49,935 bases of DNA from Actinomycetes bacterium (GTDB taxonomy: Bacteria; Actinomycetota; Acidimicrobiia; Acidimicrobiales; UBA8190): positions 1-49,935 of the forward strand of contig JAKAQW010000005.1 in NCBI GenBank assembly GCA_021819525.1, in the 5' to 3' direction. The notes under the pieces were generated by a model. The model did no database searches. It saw only the letters and a list, made by a program, of their open reading frames with translations, and was not told where the DNA came from. This document shows, in pieces, positions 1 through 8,262 of the stretch. Made by a program: the position numbers and the translations under genes. The first letter of the stretch is position 1. Each line of letters begins with the position of its first letter.

Positions 1-45
1 CAGTGCTTCGGGCAGCGGGAGCAGTGCTTCGGGCAGCGGGAGCAG
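1..45. repeat. 21-bp tandem repeat at the window edge
   Basis: Two exact copies of a 21-bp unit (1-21 and 22-42) begin at the first base, and the array probably continues leftward out of the window. On the plus strand one frame reads Ser-Ala-Ser-Gly-Ser-Gly-Ser repeats and stays open to a TAG near 86, so this could be a flexible C-terminal tail of a gene starting outside. That is inference; no family is recognisable. Confidence 0.6.
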
Positions 46-124
46 ATGCCTACGCGTCGTCAGGGGAGATGCACGTCGGCCCAGGTAGACGCCAATATCA
101 GTTCATCCGATGAGGAACGTCCGG

Positions 125-691
125 CTAACGGATCTGGCCCTGGCTCGACGCCCGGTCGGAACGGTCTCCGGCCCGGCTGTCTTCGCCGGGTTCGCCAGCC
201 TCACCACCGTGGCCACTGCCCGCCATCGACGGATCTGGCGCGGTAGCCGAGCGGGCCGCTTCTATCTGGGACTGGGCCCGGCGAACTGCTGGGCCCATGG
301 CCTCGCTGATCCGCTGGAGCTGCTCGGCTGCCCGGGTCCGCGCCTCGACGAGCTCGGCGTCCGAGCGCAGCACTTTGACGCGGGTGCCCGATCCCAGCGT
401 CGGCGGTGTCTTCGGTGGCCGGGAGCTGGCCGGGACACCGGCTTCAGCGCTCGGGGGCGCTGGCTGCTCCCCGGTCGCCTCTTCCTGATGGGTGCGAGCT
501 CCTCGCCTCTCGGGCTGGCGAGCCTCGCGCGCTGCCGACAGCGGCGGTGAGAACCTGTCCGATCGTCTACGGCGCCAATGCGACCGGCGGCCGGCGGGAA
601 AGCGTGACATGCCCGTCGACCGTACCCGCTCTCGGCCCGCCGCGGCGCACACCAGCCGGTGGATGCCGGCGCTCGAGGCCTCCGGGGACAT
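125..691 (-). CDS. Hypothetical protein (Arg/Ala-rich, short helical segment)
   Basis: The product is not recognised. The frame has the strong G/C third-position bias of real genes here, especially in the C-terminal half, where a charged, helix-prone segment (around VKVLRSDAELVEARTRAAEQ) could form a short coiled coil. The N-terminal part is Arg/Ser/Pro-rich and probably disordered. The start is uncertain: the first ATG is at 691 and an internal ATG at 610 is equally possible; neither has a good ribosome-binding site. It lies downstream of cinA on the same strand. Actinobacteria often carry a regulator or recA after pgsA-cinA, but this protein matches neither. Confidence 0.45.
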   Translation of the reverse strand: MSPEASSAGIHRLVCAAAGRERVRSTGMSRFPAGRRSHWRRRRSDRFSPPLSAAREARQPERRGARTHQEEATGEQPAPPSAEAGVPASSRPPKTPPTLGSGTRVKVLRSDAELVEARTRAAEQLQRISEAMGPAVRRAQSQIEAARSATAPDPSMAGSGHGGEAGEPGEDSRAGDRSDRASSQGQIR

Positions 692-807
692 GGGTCAACC
701 GGCGCCCGGAGCGCAGGGCTGTCTGCTCGGCGCTCGAGGGTCCGGGAACGGTCAACTGGTCCGGAGCGCTGGGCTGGTCGGGCCGGCGCTCGAGTCCTCC
801 GGGGGCA
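667..807. repeat. Imperfect ~57-bp direct repeats downstream of cinA
   Basis: The core cggcgctcgag occurs at 667, 728 and 784, each followed by a related GGTCCGGG/CCTCCGGGG stretch, so this short spacer is three degenerate copies of a roughly 57-61-bp unit. It begins inside the hypothetical gene ending at 125 and stops just before the cinA stop codon. No gene was seen in the spacer itself. Confidence 0.5.
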
Positions 808-2070
808 TCAGCCGCTGTCCGGCACTGCAGCCAACCTCCGGCGCAGGAGGTTCATCGCCGAGATCACCGCCATCTGCCGGACGCGGTCTCGGTCCCCAGG
901 GAGCTGCAGGCGCTGCGCGGCTGGCACCTCGCCGGGGAGCGCCATCCCGACGAACACGGTCCCAGGCCGCTGCCCCTCGGCAGCATCGGGCCCAGCCACC
1001 CCGGTGAGCGAGAGCCCGACGTCTGCACCGAGCGCCTCGGTGGCCCCGACCGCCATGGCTCGAGCCGCCTCCTCGGAGACCACGGGGCCGGCGGGCACGC
1101 CGAGCAGCCGCTGCTTCACCTCGGCGCTGTAGCTGACCACCGCACCCCGGAACCAGGCGCTGGCACCGACCTGGGACACGAGCCGGCTCGATGCCAGCCC
1201 CCCGGTGAGCGACTCGGCCAGTCCGAGGGTCCACCCGAGACGCCCCAGCTGGCGAGCCACGGCAGTCTCCATGGTGTCGTCGTCGGTCCCGAACGCGGCC
1301 TCGCCGACCACTGCCCGCAGCTCGGCCTCCTCCGCCGCCAACCACTCGTCGGCCGTCTCGCGGTCGGGGGCCTTGACAGTGACCCGGATCTTGATCCCTT
1401 CGATGCCGCTGGCCAGCAGCGCAAGCGTGGGGCTCCCGGCGGCGGTTCCCAGGGCAGCGATGCGCGGCGCCAGCAGCTCCCCGAGCGCCGACTCACTCGA
1501 GCCCCAGGTGCGCAGCACCCGACTGGCTATGACCCCGGTGCCCCCCTCGGCGGCCACCCGGCGGCGGAGATCAGGCAGCACCCCCCGCTCGAACAGCTCG
1601 TACAGCTCGTAGGGCACACCGGGCAGGGCATAGACGACCTTCTCCCCCACCGGGCAGATCAGCCCCGGCGCCGTGCCGAGGCGCTGCTCGATGACCGTCG
1701 CGCCTTCGGGAACCTCGGCCTGGCGCAGGTTCGATGCGGGCATCTCCCGCCCACGCGAAGCGAACAATTCCCGGATCCGCGCCGCGACATCAGGATCCTG
1801 ACGTAACGGCACCTGCATCACCTCGGCAATAGCCTGCCGAGTGATGTCGTCGTGAGTGGGTCCGAGCCCACCGCTGGTCACCACGCCGTCGCTGCGAGCC
1901 AGAGCGGTGCGCAGCGCCAGCACGATCCGCTCCAGGTTGTCGCCGACTGCCTGGTGGAAGTGCGAGTCCACCCCGGCCAGGGCCAGGTGCTCACCGAGCC
2001 AGGCCGCGTTGGTGTCGGCGATCTGGCCGAGAAGCAGCTCGGTGCCGATCGCAACGATCTCGACCCTCAC
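808..2070 (-). CDS. cinA: CinA family protein (competence/damage-inducible; NMN deamidase type)
   Basis: 420 aa, normal for two-domain CinA. The N-terminal molybdopterin-binding-like domain (about residues 1-170) starts RVEIVAIGTELLLGQIADTN and carries the hallmark GGLGPTHDD. The C-terminal domain has the ESLTGG active-site motif of nicotinamide-nucleotide amidases. Such proteins hydrolyse NMN or ADP-ribose-type pyrophosphate by-products in the cytoplasm. The GTG start at 2070 overlaps the pgsA stop by 4 bp (GTGA), so translation is probably coupled to pgsA. rimO-pgsA-cinA is a familiar bacterial gene order. The much longer open frame upstream is the pgsA region in another frame. Confidence 0.9.
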   Translation of the reverse strand: MRVEIVAIGTELLLGQIADTNAAWLGEHLALAGVDSHFHQAVGDNLERIVLALRTALARSDGVVTSGGLGPTHDDITRQAIAEVMQVPLRQDPDVAARIRELFASRGREMPASNLRQAEVPEGATVIEQRLGTAPGLICPVGEKVVYALPGVPYELYELFERGVLPDLRRRVAAEGGTGVIASRVLRTWGSSESALGELLAPRIAALGTAAGSPTLALLASGIEGIKIRVTVKAPDRETADEWLAAEEAELRAVVGEAAFGTDDDTMETAVARQLGRLGWTLGLAESLTGGLASSRLVSQVGASAWFRGAVVSYSAEVKQRLLGVPAGPVVSEEAARAMAVGATEALGADVGLSLTGVAGPDAAEGQRPGTVFVGMALPGEVPAAQRLQLPGDRDRVRQMAVISAMNLLRRRLAAVPDSG

Positions 2071-2855
2071 GAAGGCGTTCCACCACCGGCTGTCACCGGC
2101 TGCATGCCGGCAGCCCGTCGGCCATCGAGCAGGTACTGGATCCCGCTCACCACGGTCAACGCCACGGCCAGCCACGCCACGGCGCCGAGCAGCACATGGT
2201 GCGCAGCCAGCGGCGGCATCAAGCACAAGCCCCCTGCTGTGAGCTGGACGAGCGTCTTCGCCTTGGCCGACCGGCGAGCCGGGATGGACACCCCGCGCCG
2301 GGCCATGAGCGAGCGGTAGATGCTCATCGACACCTCGCGGGCAGCGATCAGCGCCACCGGCAGCCACTCGATCTCGCCGCGGGCGGCGACCGCGCCCAGT
2401 ACGCCGAGCACGACCACCTTGTCGGCCAGCGGATCGATGAAGGCCCCGGACCGGGTCGGGCCTTGGCGGCGCGCCAGCCACCCATCGAGCCCATCGCTGG
2501 CCGCCACCAACGCCCCCACCGCGAACGCCGGCCACGACGGGCCAGCCACCGCCACCATGAGCACCACGACTGGAGCCACCAACAGCCGTGCCGCGGTGAC
2601 CGCGTTCGCAGGGGTGGCCAGGGCCGTCGGCCCGAACCCCGACACCACGGCCTTCACCGACGGGCCGGGTGCCTCGCGCGCACCTGCCTCGGGCGCACCT
2701 GCCTCGGGCGCCGTGGCAGGAGCCGACCCCGAGGACACCATGGCAGTAGCCGACCCCGAGCTTGGCGTGAGGGGCGCTGCGCCGACGACCGGGGTCAGAG
2801 CACCGGCCGCCGGAGCAGCGGGAGCCGGGGCGCCAGTGCCAGAGCCGGCCCTCAC
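2067..2855 (-). CDS. pgsA: CDP-diacylglycerol--glycerol-3-phosphate 3-phosphatidyltransferase
   Basis: Integral membrane enzyme making phosphatidylglycerophosphate from CDP-diacylglycerol and glycerol-3-phosphate, the committed step to phosphatidylglycerol and cardiolipin. The CDP-alcohol phosphotransferase signature is visible as DGLDGWLARR, then G and two Asp in FIDPLAD, among several hydrophobic segments. The chosen GTG (2855) overlaps the rimO stop by 4 bp; a GTG at 2867 is possible. Unusually, the conserved domain (from ATPANAVTAARLL) is preceded by about 75 residues of Ala/Pro/Ser-rich sequence with short DNA repeats (a 15-bp unit twice near 2685-2714), so the true start may be an internal codon. 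Confidence 0.85.
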   Translation of the reverse strand: MRAGSGTGAPAPAAPAAGALTPVVGAAPLTPSSGSATAMVSSGSAPATAPEAGAPEAGAREAPGPSVKAVVSGFGPTALATPANAVTAARLLVAPVVVLMVAVAGPSWPAFAVGALVAASDGLDGWLARRQGPTRSGAFIDPLADKVVVLGVLGAVAARGEIEWLPVALIAAREVSMSIYRSLMARRGVSIPARRSAKAKTLVQLTAGGLCLMPPLAAHHVLLGAVAWLAVALTVVSGIQYLLDGRRAAGMQPVTAGGGTPS

Positions 2856-4411
2856 CGAACGTCGCACAGCTCCGCCCAGACGTCGGGGCCGGCGGCAGCA
2901 GTCACCTGGACCCGCTGGACACTACCCACGGCCAGATCGGCGGGCACGTGGACGATCCCGTCGATGTCGGGGGCTTCGCGCCAGGATCGAGCGGACCCCG
3001 GGCGGTCGACCAGCACCTCGAGCTGCTGCCCGACCAGCTCGCGACGTTTGGCCTCGGTGATGGCGTCCTGCAGCTCGGCGCACTCGCGTAGCCGTTGCAA
3101 GGCCAGCTCGGGGGGCACCGCACCGGAGAGGCGCGCCGCGTGGGTGCCCTGCTCTTCAGAGAAGGTGAAGAAGCCGGCCCAATCGAGCTGGGCGGCATCG
3201 AGGAACTGGAGGAGCTCGTCGTGGTCCTCCTCGGTCTCTCCCGGGTACCCGAGGATGAACGAGGAGCGAAGCGCTGCCTGGGGAGCGGCTCGGCGGATGC
3301 TGGCGATCCGGTCGAGGAAGCGCTGCCCGTCACCCCACCGGCGCATCGCCTTCACCAGCGGCGCCGAGACATGCTGCAGTGAGAGGTCGAAGTACGCGAC
3401 GCCGCTGTCCACGATGGCTTCGACCAGCGCGTCGTCGAGCGACGAGGGGTACAGGTAGAGCAGGCGGACCCGTTCGACGCGCTGCGACAAGGTACGGACC
3501 AGACCGACCAGTGGACGATCTGCCCCCCGCCGAGCAGGTGCCGTCGGCGGATCGCCGGGCCCGCGGGGGCTTCGGGCCCGAGCCTGGCGGTCGAGCCCCC
3601 ACGAGGCGAGATCCTGGGCCACCAGCACCACCTCGGCCACCTCCGGGCCCAAGGCGTCCACCTCGCGCAAGATGGACTCGGCGGACCGGGACCGTTGCGG
3701 CCCTCGGAACGAGGGGATGGCGCAGAAGCCGCAGCGCCGGTCGCAGCCCTCTGCCACCTTGAGGTACGCCCACGGACCGCTCGCCGCCGGACGGGGCAGC
3801 TCCAGGAGGTCGAAGGCAGGCGTGGGTCGCACGGCGAGCGCTGCCCGGCGACGGGGTCCGGGACGCGCACGACCCCCTGGCGTCACGTCCCCTCCCGGAA
3901 TGCCCGCAGCTGGCTCTGCGGGTGTGCGGGTGGATGGCTCAGCGGGGGTGCGAGTTGATAGCTCTGCGGGCGTGCCCACAGCCGGCTCTGCGGGGACATG
4001 GACATGGACCTCGACCGTGGCCGGTCGGGGAGCGAGTCGGGGAGCGAGATGCCGTCCAGCAGCCGGGGAAGGATGCGCGGCGGAGCCCGGCGCCACCGGC
4101 TGGCCGAAGCCGGCTACCAGGTCGACCTCGGGCAAGGCGGCAGCCAGCTCCTCGCCGTAACGCTCGGCCATGCAGCCGGTCACCACCAACCGGGCACCGG
4201 GCGCCCGCCCGTCGGCCAAGGCCAAGATGGTGTCCACCGACTCCTCGCGTGCGGCCTCGACGAAGGCGCAGGTGTTGACCACCACCAGGTCGGCATCTGA
4301 CGGATCGGCAGCAGCCACGTAGCCCTCTGCCGCCAAAGCGCCAGCGAGCTTGTCGGAGTCCACCTGGTTCTTCGGGCAGCCCAACGTCTCCAACCAGTAG
4401 CGACCGGGCAC
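2852..4411 (-). CDS. rimO: Ribosomal protein S12 methylthiotransferase RimO
   Basis: Radical-SAM enzyme adding a methylthio group to an Asp of ribosomal protein uS12. It begins MPGRYWLETLGCPKNQVDSD. Cys12, Cys48 and Cys80 form the N-terminal auxiliary Fe-S site, and the radical-SAM CxxxCxxC is Cys223/227/230 in EGCDRRCGFCAIPSF. A TRAM-like C-terminal domain follows. At 519 aa it is longer than usual: about residues 108-195, between the two domains, are Pro/Ala/Thr-rich and contain an 8-residue repeat (PAEPSTRT) encoded by 24-bp units. It lies downstream of senB on the same strand and overlaps pgsA by 4 bp. Confidence 0.92.
   Translation of the reverse strand: MPGRYWLETLGCPKNQVDSDKLAGALAAEGYVAAADPSDADLVVVNTCAFVEAAREESVDTILALADGRAPGARLVVTGCMAERYGEELAAALPEVDLVAGFGQPVAPGSAAHPSPAAGRHLAPRLAPRPATVEVHVHVPAEPAVGTPAELSTRTPAEPSTRTPAEPAAGIPGGDVTPGGRARPGPRRRAALAVRPTPAFDLLELPRPAASGPWAYLKVAEGCDRRCGFCAIPSFRGPQRSRSAESILREVDALGPEVAEVVLVAQDLASWGLDRQARARSPRGPGDPPTAPARRGADRPLVGLVRTLSQRVERVRLLYLYPSSLDDALVEAIVDSGVAYFDLSLQHVSAPLVKAMRRWGDGQRFLDRIASIRRAAPQAALRSSFILGYPGETEEDHDELLQFLDAAQLDWAGFFTFSEEQGTHAARLSGAVPPELALQRLRECAELQDAITEAKRRELVGQQLEVLVDRPGSARSWREAPDIDGIVHVPADLAVGSVQRVQVTAAAGPDVWAELCDVR
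3912..3990 (-). repeat. 24-bp in-frame tandem repeat inside rimO
   Basis: Three units (3912, 3936, 3960) and a partial fourth encode PAEPSTRT-like octapeptides in the RimO inter-domain linker. The unit is a multiple of three, so copy-number change would not break the frame. Confidence 0.7.
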
Positions 4412-4562
4412 CGGACCAATCTACCGGCGCTGGGCAGCGAGCCGCACGAGCGCCACCCGCTACGAGCGACGAGCACCGCCGCACATCGAGACGCCCAGCG
4501 GCCTGTTCGGAGCCCGCACCAGCTCCAACTGATCCTCCCTCGGTCCCGGTCTGCGCAGAGGA

Positions 4563-5510
4563 TCAGCTGACGATCTCGGCGATGAGCCGGCGCCAGCTGT
4601 CGCGCTCGGCCTCGGGAAGCACGAGGTGGCGCAACGCGGCACAACGCTGGCGCAGCCGCGCGTACCACTGCGGGTCGCGAGCGGCGCGAGTGAGCAGCCC
4701 TGCCAGCGCATCGGCATCGCCGACCGGGAAGTAGCCCGGGTAGTCCTCCCCCAGGATGCCGACGGTTCCAGGGATACGGGTGCCGAGCACAGGCACCGCG
4801 CCGGCCAGCGCCTCGGACACCACGTTCGCCCCGCCCTCGTGCCGGGACGTGACCACGAGCATGCGGCTGCCGAGCAACAGCGCCCGCGCCTCGCTCCGCG
4901 AGAGCTCACCGAGCCACTCGTAGTGGGGATTACCGTCGTGCTCCCGTCGGGCCAGCGCTCCGAGATCGTCGTCCATGGCTGCGCCGGCGTGGCGAACGAG
5001 CACCGGCGAACCCGCTGGTAAGCGCCGGGCTGCTCGAGCCGCGAGAAGCGGGTCCTTCACCGGACGAAGGTGGGCGAGAACCACGGCGTCGAAGCGCTCC
5101 GGTGCAGCCGGTGGCTGCGGCGAAGCCGGCGGAGCGGACTGGTAGATCACCCGTGCTCGTGCCCGCAGGTCGGCGGGGAGCTGCTCGACGGCCAGCGGCT
5201 GCAGCACGACCAGCCTGTCTGCCAGCTCCAGCACCGGCCGGTCCGCATCGGTGAGCGCCGGGTAGAGGTCGGTGCCCGTCAACGCGATCACGACACATGG
5301 CCCGTGCCGGCCGCCCCGGAACCGCCGCACGGACTGCGCGCTTCGCCGGGCGTGCAACGCCACCAGCACGTCGGCTGCCTGGCCCCGGTGCTCCTGGACC
5401 ACCTCCACGTCGTGGCCGAGGGCGCGCAGGATGCCGGCCCAGCGTTGCGCGGTGACGCTGTTGCCGTGGCTTCGCGCCGGTGGGGTCGGCGTGACGAGGC
5501 AGATCCGCAT
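4563..5510 (-). CDS. senB: Selenosugar synthase SenB (glycosyltransferase-fold)
   Basis: 315 aa, GT-B glycosyltransferase-like. The N-terminus MRICLVTPTPPARSHGNSVT, followed by AQRWAGILRALGHDV, is typical of the family first known as TIGR04348 and later shown to be SenB, which joins selenophosphate to a UDP-amino sugar to make a selenosugar. The nucleotide-sugar site is the E-x7-E of HEGGANVVSE (Glu225, Glu233). The ATG at 5510 shares a base with the senA stop (TGATG); a GTG three bases earlier is less likely. The tight senA-senB coupling and the divergent selD support the selenoneine assignment over a generic glycosyltransferase. Function is inferred from family and context. Confidence 0.85.
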   Translation of the reverse strand: MRICLVTPTPPARSHGNSVTAQRWAGILRALGHDVEVVQEHRGQAADVLVALHARRSAQSVRRFRGGRHGPCVVIALTGTDLYPALTDADRPVLELADRLVVLQPLAVEQLPADLRARARVIYQSAPPASPQPPAAPERFDAVVLAHLRPVKDPLLAARAARRLPAGSPVLVRHAGAAMDDDLGALARREHDGNPHYEWLGELSRSEARALLLGSRMLVVTSRHEGGANVVSEALAGAVPVLGTRIPGTVGILGEDYPGYFPVGDADALAGLLTRAARDPQWYARLRQRCAALRHLVLPEAERDSWRRLIAEIVS

Positions 5511-6877
5511 CACCGGGAGCTGGCGGTGCGGAAACCGGCAAGCACGTCCCGGCGATCAGGCGTGAAGTAGTTACGCACAGTGGTGCGCATCAGCCGCGCC
5601 CGGGTCGCCCACGCGCCCCCACGTAGCACCTTGCGGCTGCCGAACCACGGCCACGAATTGTCCCGGTAGGCGTCCTGCTCGAAGTTCGGGTACGGCGAGA
5701 ACGTGGAGCTCGTCCACTCCCAGACGTTGCCGATCATCTGCCTGCACCCCGAGGCGCTGTCACCGCCGGGGTACGCACCCACGTCCACCGCGCCCATGTG
5801 GCGCCAGTCGAGGTTCGCGTGGCGCGCGGCGATCGGATCCTCGCCCCACGGAAAACGCCGGCGTACCGGCTTCCACCCGCTGGAGCCGGCGGGCTCGCCG
5901 ATCGCCGCCGCCTCCCACTCCGCCTCGGTCGGCAGCCGCCTGTTCGCCCACCGGCAGAACGCGTCGGCCTCGTACCAGCAGACGTGGAGCACCGGCCGGT
6001 GCGGCTCCAAGGCCACCCACCGGTCGAAGTCACGCCGCTCCCATCCGTCTGGGCCTCTTCGCCAGTACACCGGGAGCTGCGCGGCGGTCTCGGTGCGCCA
6101 CGCCCACCCGGCATCGCCCCACAGCTCTCGGCGGAGGTACCCGCCGTCGTCGACGAACCGGGCGTACTCGGCTTGGGTGACCGGCGCCCGCGCGATCTCG
6201 AAGGGCTCGAGCTCGACAGGGTGGATCCACTTCTCGTTGTCGTGCACGAACGCTTCGTCACGGTCTGCCCCGAGGAGGAACTGACCACCGGGGAGCGCGA
6301 CGTCACCGACCAGGGGGCCCGCCTCGGCGACGACAGCTGCCTGCGTGCCCGGTGGATCTGCAGGCATGCCGGGGAGAACTGGTGGCGGGTACCCGAGGGT
6401 CTGGCGCGTGTAGGTGAGCGCCTCGGTGTGCATGTCATGGTGGTGCACGGCATAGCGAGCGATGTGGCGGAGCTGGGCCGAAGCCTCGGGGCGCGCGAGG
6501 CGGTCCAGCACCCTGCTCGTGACTTCGGCCGCGTAGTCGAGGGTCTCCTGGCGTGAAGGCAGGAGAAGCGACCAGCGCGTGTCGTGGGGGATGGCACCGG
6601 AGTCCCAGATCGCATCGCCGCGGCCGATGACGGGGGGCTCGCAGAGGGCGCGTCGCAGCACGAAGGTCTCCTCGAACCACGTGACATGCCCGACCTCCCA
6701 CAACAGCGGGTTCACGATAGGAAGCTGCGGACCGACGAGCTGGTCGTCGTCGAGATCGGCCACCAGATCGGTCAGCCGTCGCGACGCGTCGCCCACCCAC
6801 TCGGCCAGGCCTTGGACCGAGATGTCGCCGGCGACTCGGCTCTGGCCTGCAGCGAAAGACTGGTGGCCTGCGTCCAT
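5510..6877 (-). CDS. senA: Selenoneine synthase SenA (EgtB-like)
   Basis: 455 aa, a non-haem iron enzyme that in the known pathway couples the SenB selenosugar to hercynine, leading to selenoneine. The N-terminal DinB-like domain carries the probable iron triad: His64 (EVGHVTWFEE) and His146/His150 (HHHDMHTEAL). The C-terminal FGE/sulfatase-modifying fold is shown by LPTEAEWEAA, NVWEWTSSTF and a final VLRGGAWATRARL...DRRDVLAGFR. EgtB (ergothioneine) is the close alternative; partnership with senB and selD favours SenA. No egtD (hercynine-forming methyltransferase) is in the window, so hercynine must come from elsewhere. The ATG at 6877 lacks a ribosome-binding site but has a -10-like box 9 nt upstream. 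Confidence 0.85.
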   Translation of the reverse strand: MDAGHQSFAAGQSRVAGDISVQGLAEWVGDASRRLTDLVADLDDDQLVGPQLPIVNPLLWEVGHVTWFEETFVLRRALCEPPVIGRGDAIWDSGAIPHDTRWSLLLPSRQETLDYAAEVTSRVLDRLARPEASAQLRHIARYAVHHHDMHTEALTYTRQTLGYPPPVLPGMPADPPGTQAAVVAEAGPLVGDVALPGGQFLLGADRDEAFVHDNEKWIHPVELEPFEIARAPVTQAEYARFVDDGGYLRRELWGDAGWAWRTETAAQLPVYWRRGPDGWERRDFDRWVALEPHRPVLHVCWYEADAFCRWANRRLPTEAEWEAAAIGEPAGSSGWKPVRRRFPWGEDPIAARHANLDWRHMGAVDVGAYPGGDSASGCRQMIGNVWEWTSSTFSPYPNFEQDAYRDNSWPWFGSRKVLRGGAWATRARLMRTTVRNYFTPDRRDVLAGFRTASSR

Positions 6878-6886
6878 CGGGCAGTT

Positions 6887-6892
6887 AGTATA
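6887..6892 (-). promoter_or_regulatory. Putative -10 box of a leaderless senAB transcript
   Basis: TATACT on the minus strand ends 9 nt before the senA ATG, which would place the transcription start at or next to the start codon. No Shine-Dalgarno is present and no convincing -35 is seen. The 178-bp senA-selD spacer also contains two copies of cgggcccgggaYgggac (near 6924 and 6957). Confidence 0.4.
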
Positions 6893-7055
6893 GGAAGCTG
6901 CACGTCGAGCAGGCTGCCGCGAGCGGGCCCGGGACGGGACACGAACGGGCCACGAACGGGCCCGGGATGGGACGCGTCGCAGGCAATAGGCCACGTCACC
7001 ACGAGCTCGAACCGTATCGCGCGACAGCCTACGAGGATGGGGAAAGGAGGTTCCT

Positions 7056-8090
7056 GTGGAGACCGGCCCGAGACGCCTGACCGAGTTCAGCCACTGCGCC
7101 GGTTGAGCGGGGAAGCTCGCCCCCGGCGAGCTGGCGCAGGTTCTGCGCCATTTTCCCAACGATCACCCGGACCTCCTCGTCGGCATCGAGACCGGCGACG
7201 ACGCCGCCGTATGGCGAGTCGCTGACGATCGCGCCTTGGTGGCCACGGTGGACTTCATCACACCGATCGTTGACGACGCGCGTACCTGGGGACGTGTCGC
7301 CGCCACCAACTCCGTGTCGGACGTCTACGCCATGGGAGGCCGGCCTCTGTTCGCCCTCAACGTGGTCTGCTGGAACGCGGCCGAGCTGCCGGCTTCGTCC
7401 CTCGACGAGCTGCTGGCCGGCGCTGCAGCGGTCGCGGCCGAGTGTGGCTTCGCCATCGTCGGTGGCCACACCGTCGAGGATCCCGAGCCGAAATTCGGCC
7501 TGTCGCTCGTCGGCGAGGTGCACCCAGATCGCCTCTTGCGCAACAGTGGGCTCCGAGACGGCGACACGCTGGTGCTCACCAAGGCGCTCGGGACCGGGGT
7601 GATCTCGACTGCCTCCAAGGCGGGCGTGGCGCCGGTGGATGCCGTCGACACCATGGTGGCCTCCATGTGCCGGGTCAACGCGGAGGCTGCGGAGGCTGCG
7701 CTCGCTGCGGGCGCCACTGGCGCCACCGACGTCACCGGCTTCGGGCTGCTCGGTCACCTGGCGCAGATGGCCAAAACCTCTCGTGTGGACGTGACCTTGG
7801 ACGTCGAAGCCGTACCCTTCCTCCCTCATGCCCGGGAGCTCGCCGCGGCGGGCCACGTCCCTGGCGGGAGCCGCCGGAACCTGCTCTGGGCTGCTCAGCA
7901 CCTCGAACCCGGCGCAGTCGACGAGGTCACCACTTTGCTCCTCGCCGACGCACAGACCTCCGGCGGCCTGCTGTTCGGGGCGGCAGAGCCCGCGGCGCAA
8001 GAGGCGGTGGAGCGGCTACGCGCTGGCGGCCATGCGTGCGCGATCGTCGGCCGTGCCACAAGAGGCGCCGGCGCCATCCGCCTACGGTGA
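7056..8090 (+). CDS. selD: Selenophosphate synthetase, itself a selenoprotein (Sec17)
   Basis: 344 residues reading the TGA at 7104-7106 as selenocysteine. SelD makes selenophosphate from selenide and ATP. The GTG at 7056 follows AAAGGAGG by 5 nt. From it the frame reads ...EFSHCAG-U-AGKLAPGEL, placing Sec at residue 17 and Lys at 20, the positions of catalytic Cys17 and Lys20 in E. coli SelD. Downstream are GDDAAV, the ATP-binding VDFITPIVDDARTWGRVAA, GGHTVEDPEPKFGL and GFGLLGHL, all expected. A gene finder that stops at TGA would miss the first 60 residues. It is divergent from senAB and upstream of selC, fitting supply to both Sec and selenoneine. Confidence 0.95.
7104..7149 (+). promoter_or_regulatory. 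Sec UGA codon with SECIS-like double hairpin in selD
   Basis: The TGA (7104-7106) is followed by two perfect 7-bp hairpins back to back: 7115-7121 with 7125-7131 (loop CCC), and 7133-7139 with 7143-7149 (loop GTT). The second matches known bacterial SECIS features: an apical loop beginning with G, about 33 nt after the UGA. This is where SelB would bind the mRNA. Which hairpin is used cannot be told from sequence alone. Confidence 0.75.
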
Positions 8091-8166
8091 CGGCTTCGGC
8101 GCACGCAGGCGTGCCCTCTCAGGTCGATGCGCAGATCGAGTGGATATCCAGCTCAGAACGGTGCGC

Positions 8167-8197
8167 GCGGGGCTGGGCGGTGAGCCCGGAGCCCCGC
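8167..8197 (+). terminator. GC-rich hairpin after selD
   Basis: Strong stem 8167-8174 / 8190-8197 plus 8175-8178 / 8184-8187 (two-base bulge, loop GGTGA), about 77 nt after the selD stop. There is no T-tract, so it may be a weak terminator or an RNA-processing or stabilising structure between selD and selC. Confidence 0.4.
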
Positions 8198-8262
8198 CGG
8201 TGTCGAGCGAGGCCCGGCGAGGCTCCGCTCGGCGGGTGACGCAGCCCGCTACCATGAGCGAC

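Noticed and set aside
406-1806. Plus-strand open frame of 466 codons over cinA
   Set aside because: Antisense shadow of cinA, whose motifs and codon bias are on the minus strand.
5510-7159. A longer SenA start around 7159
   Set aside because: The extra N-terminus is unconserved, overlaps the selD start region, and crosses the divergent promoter; ATG 6877 fits family length.
7029-8000. Minus-strand open frame opposite selD
   Set aside because: No domain or start signal; selD motifs on the plus strand explain the region.
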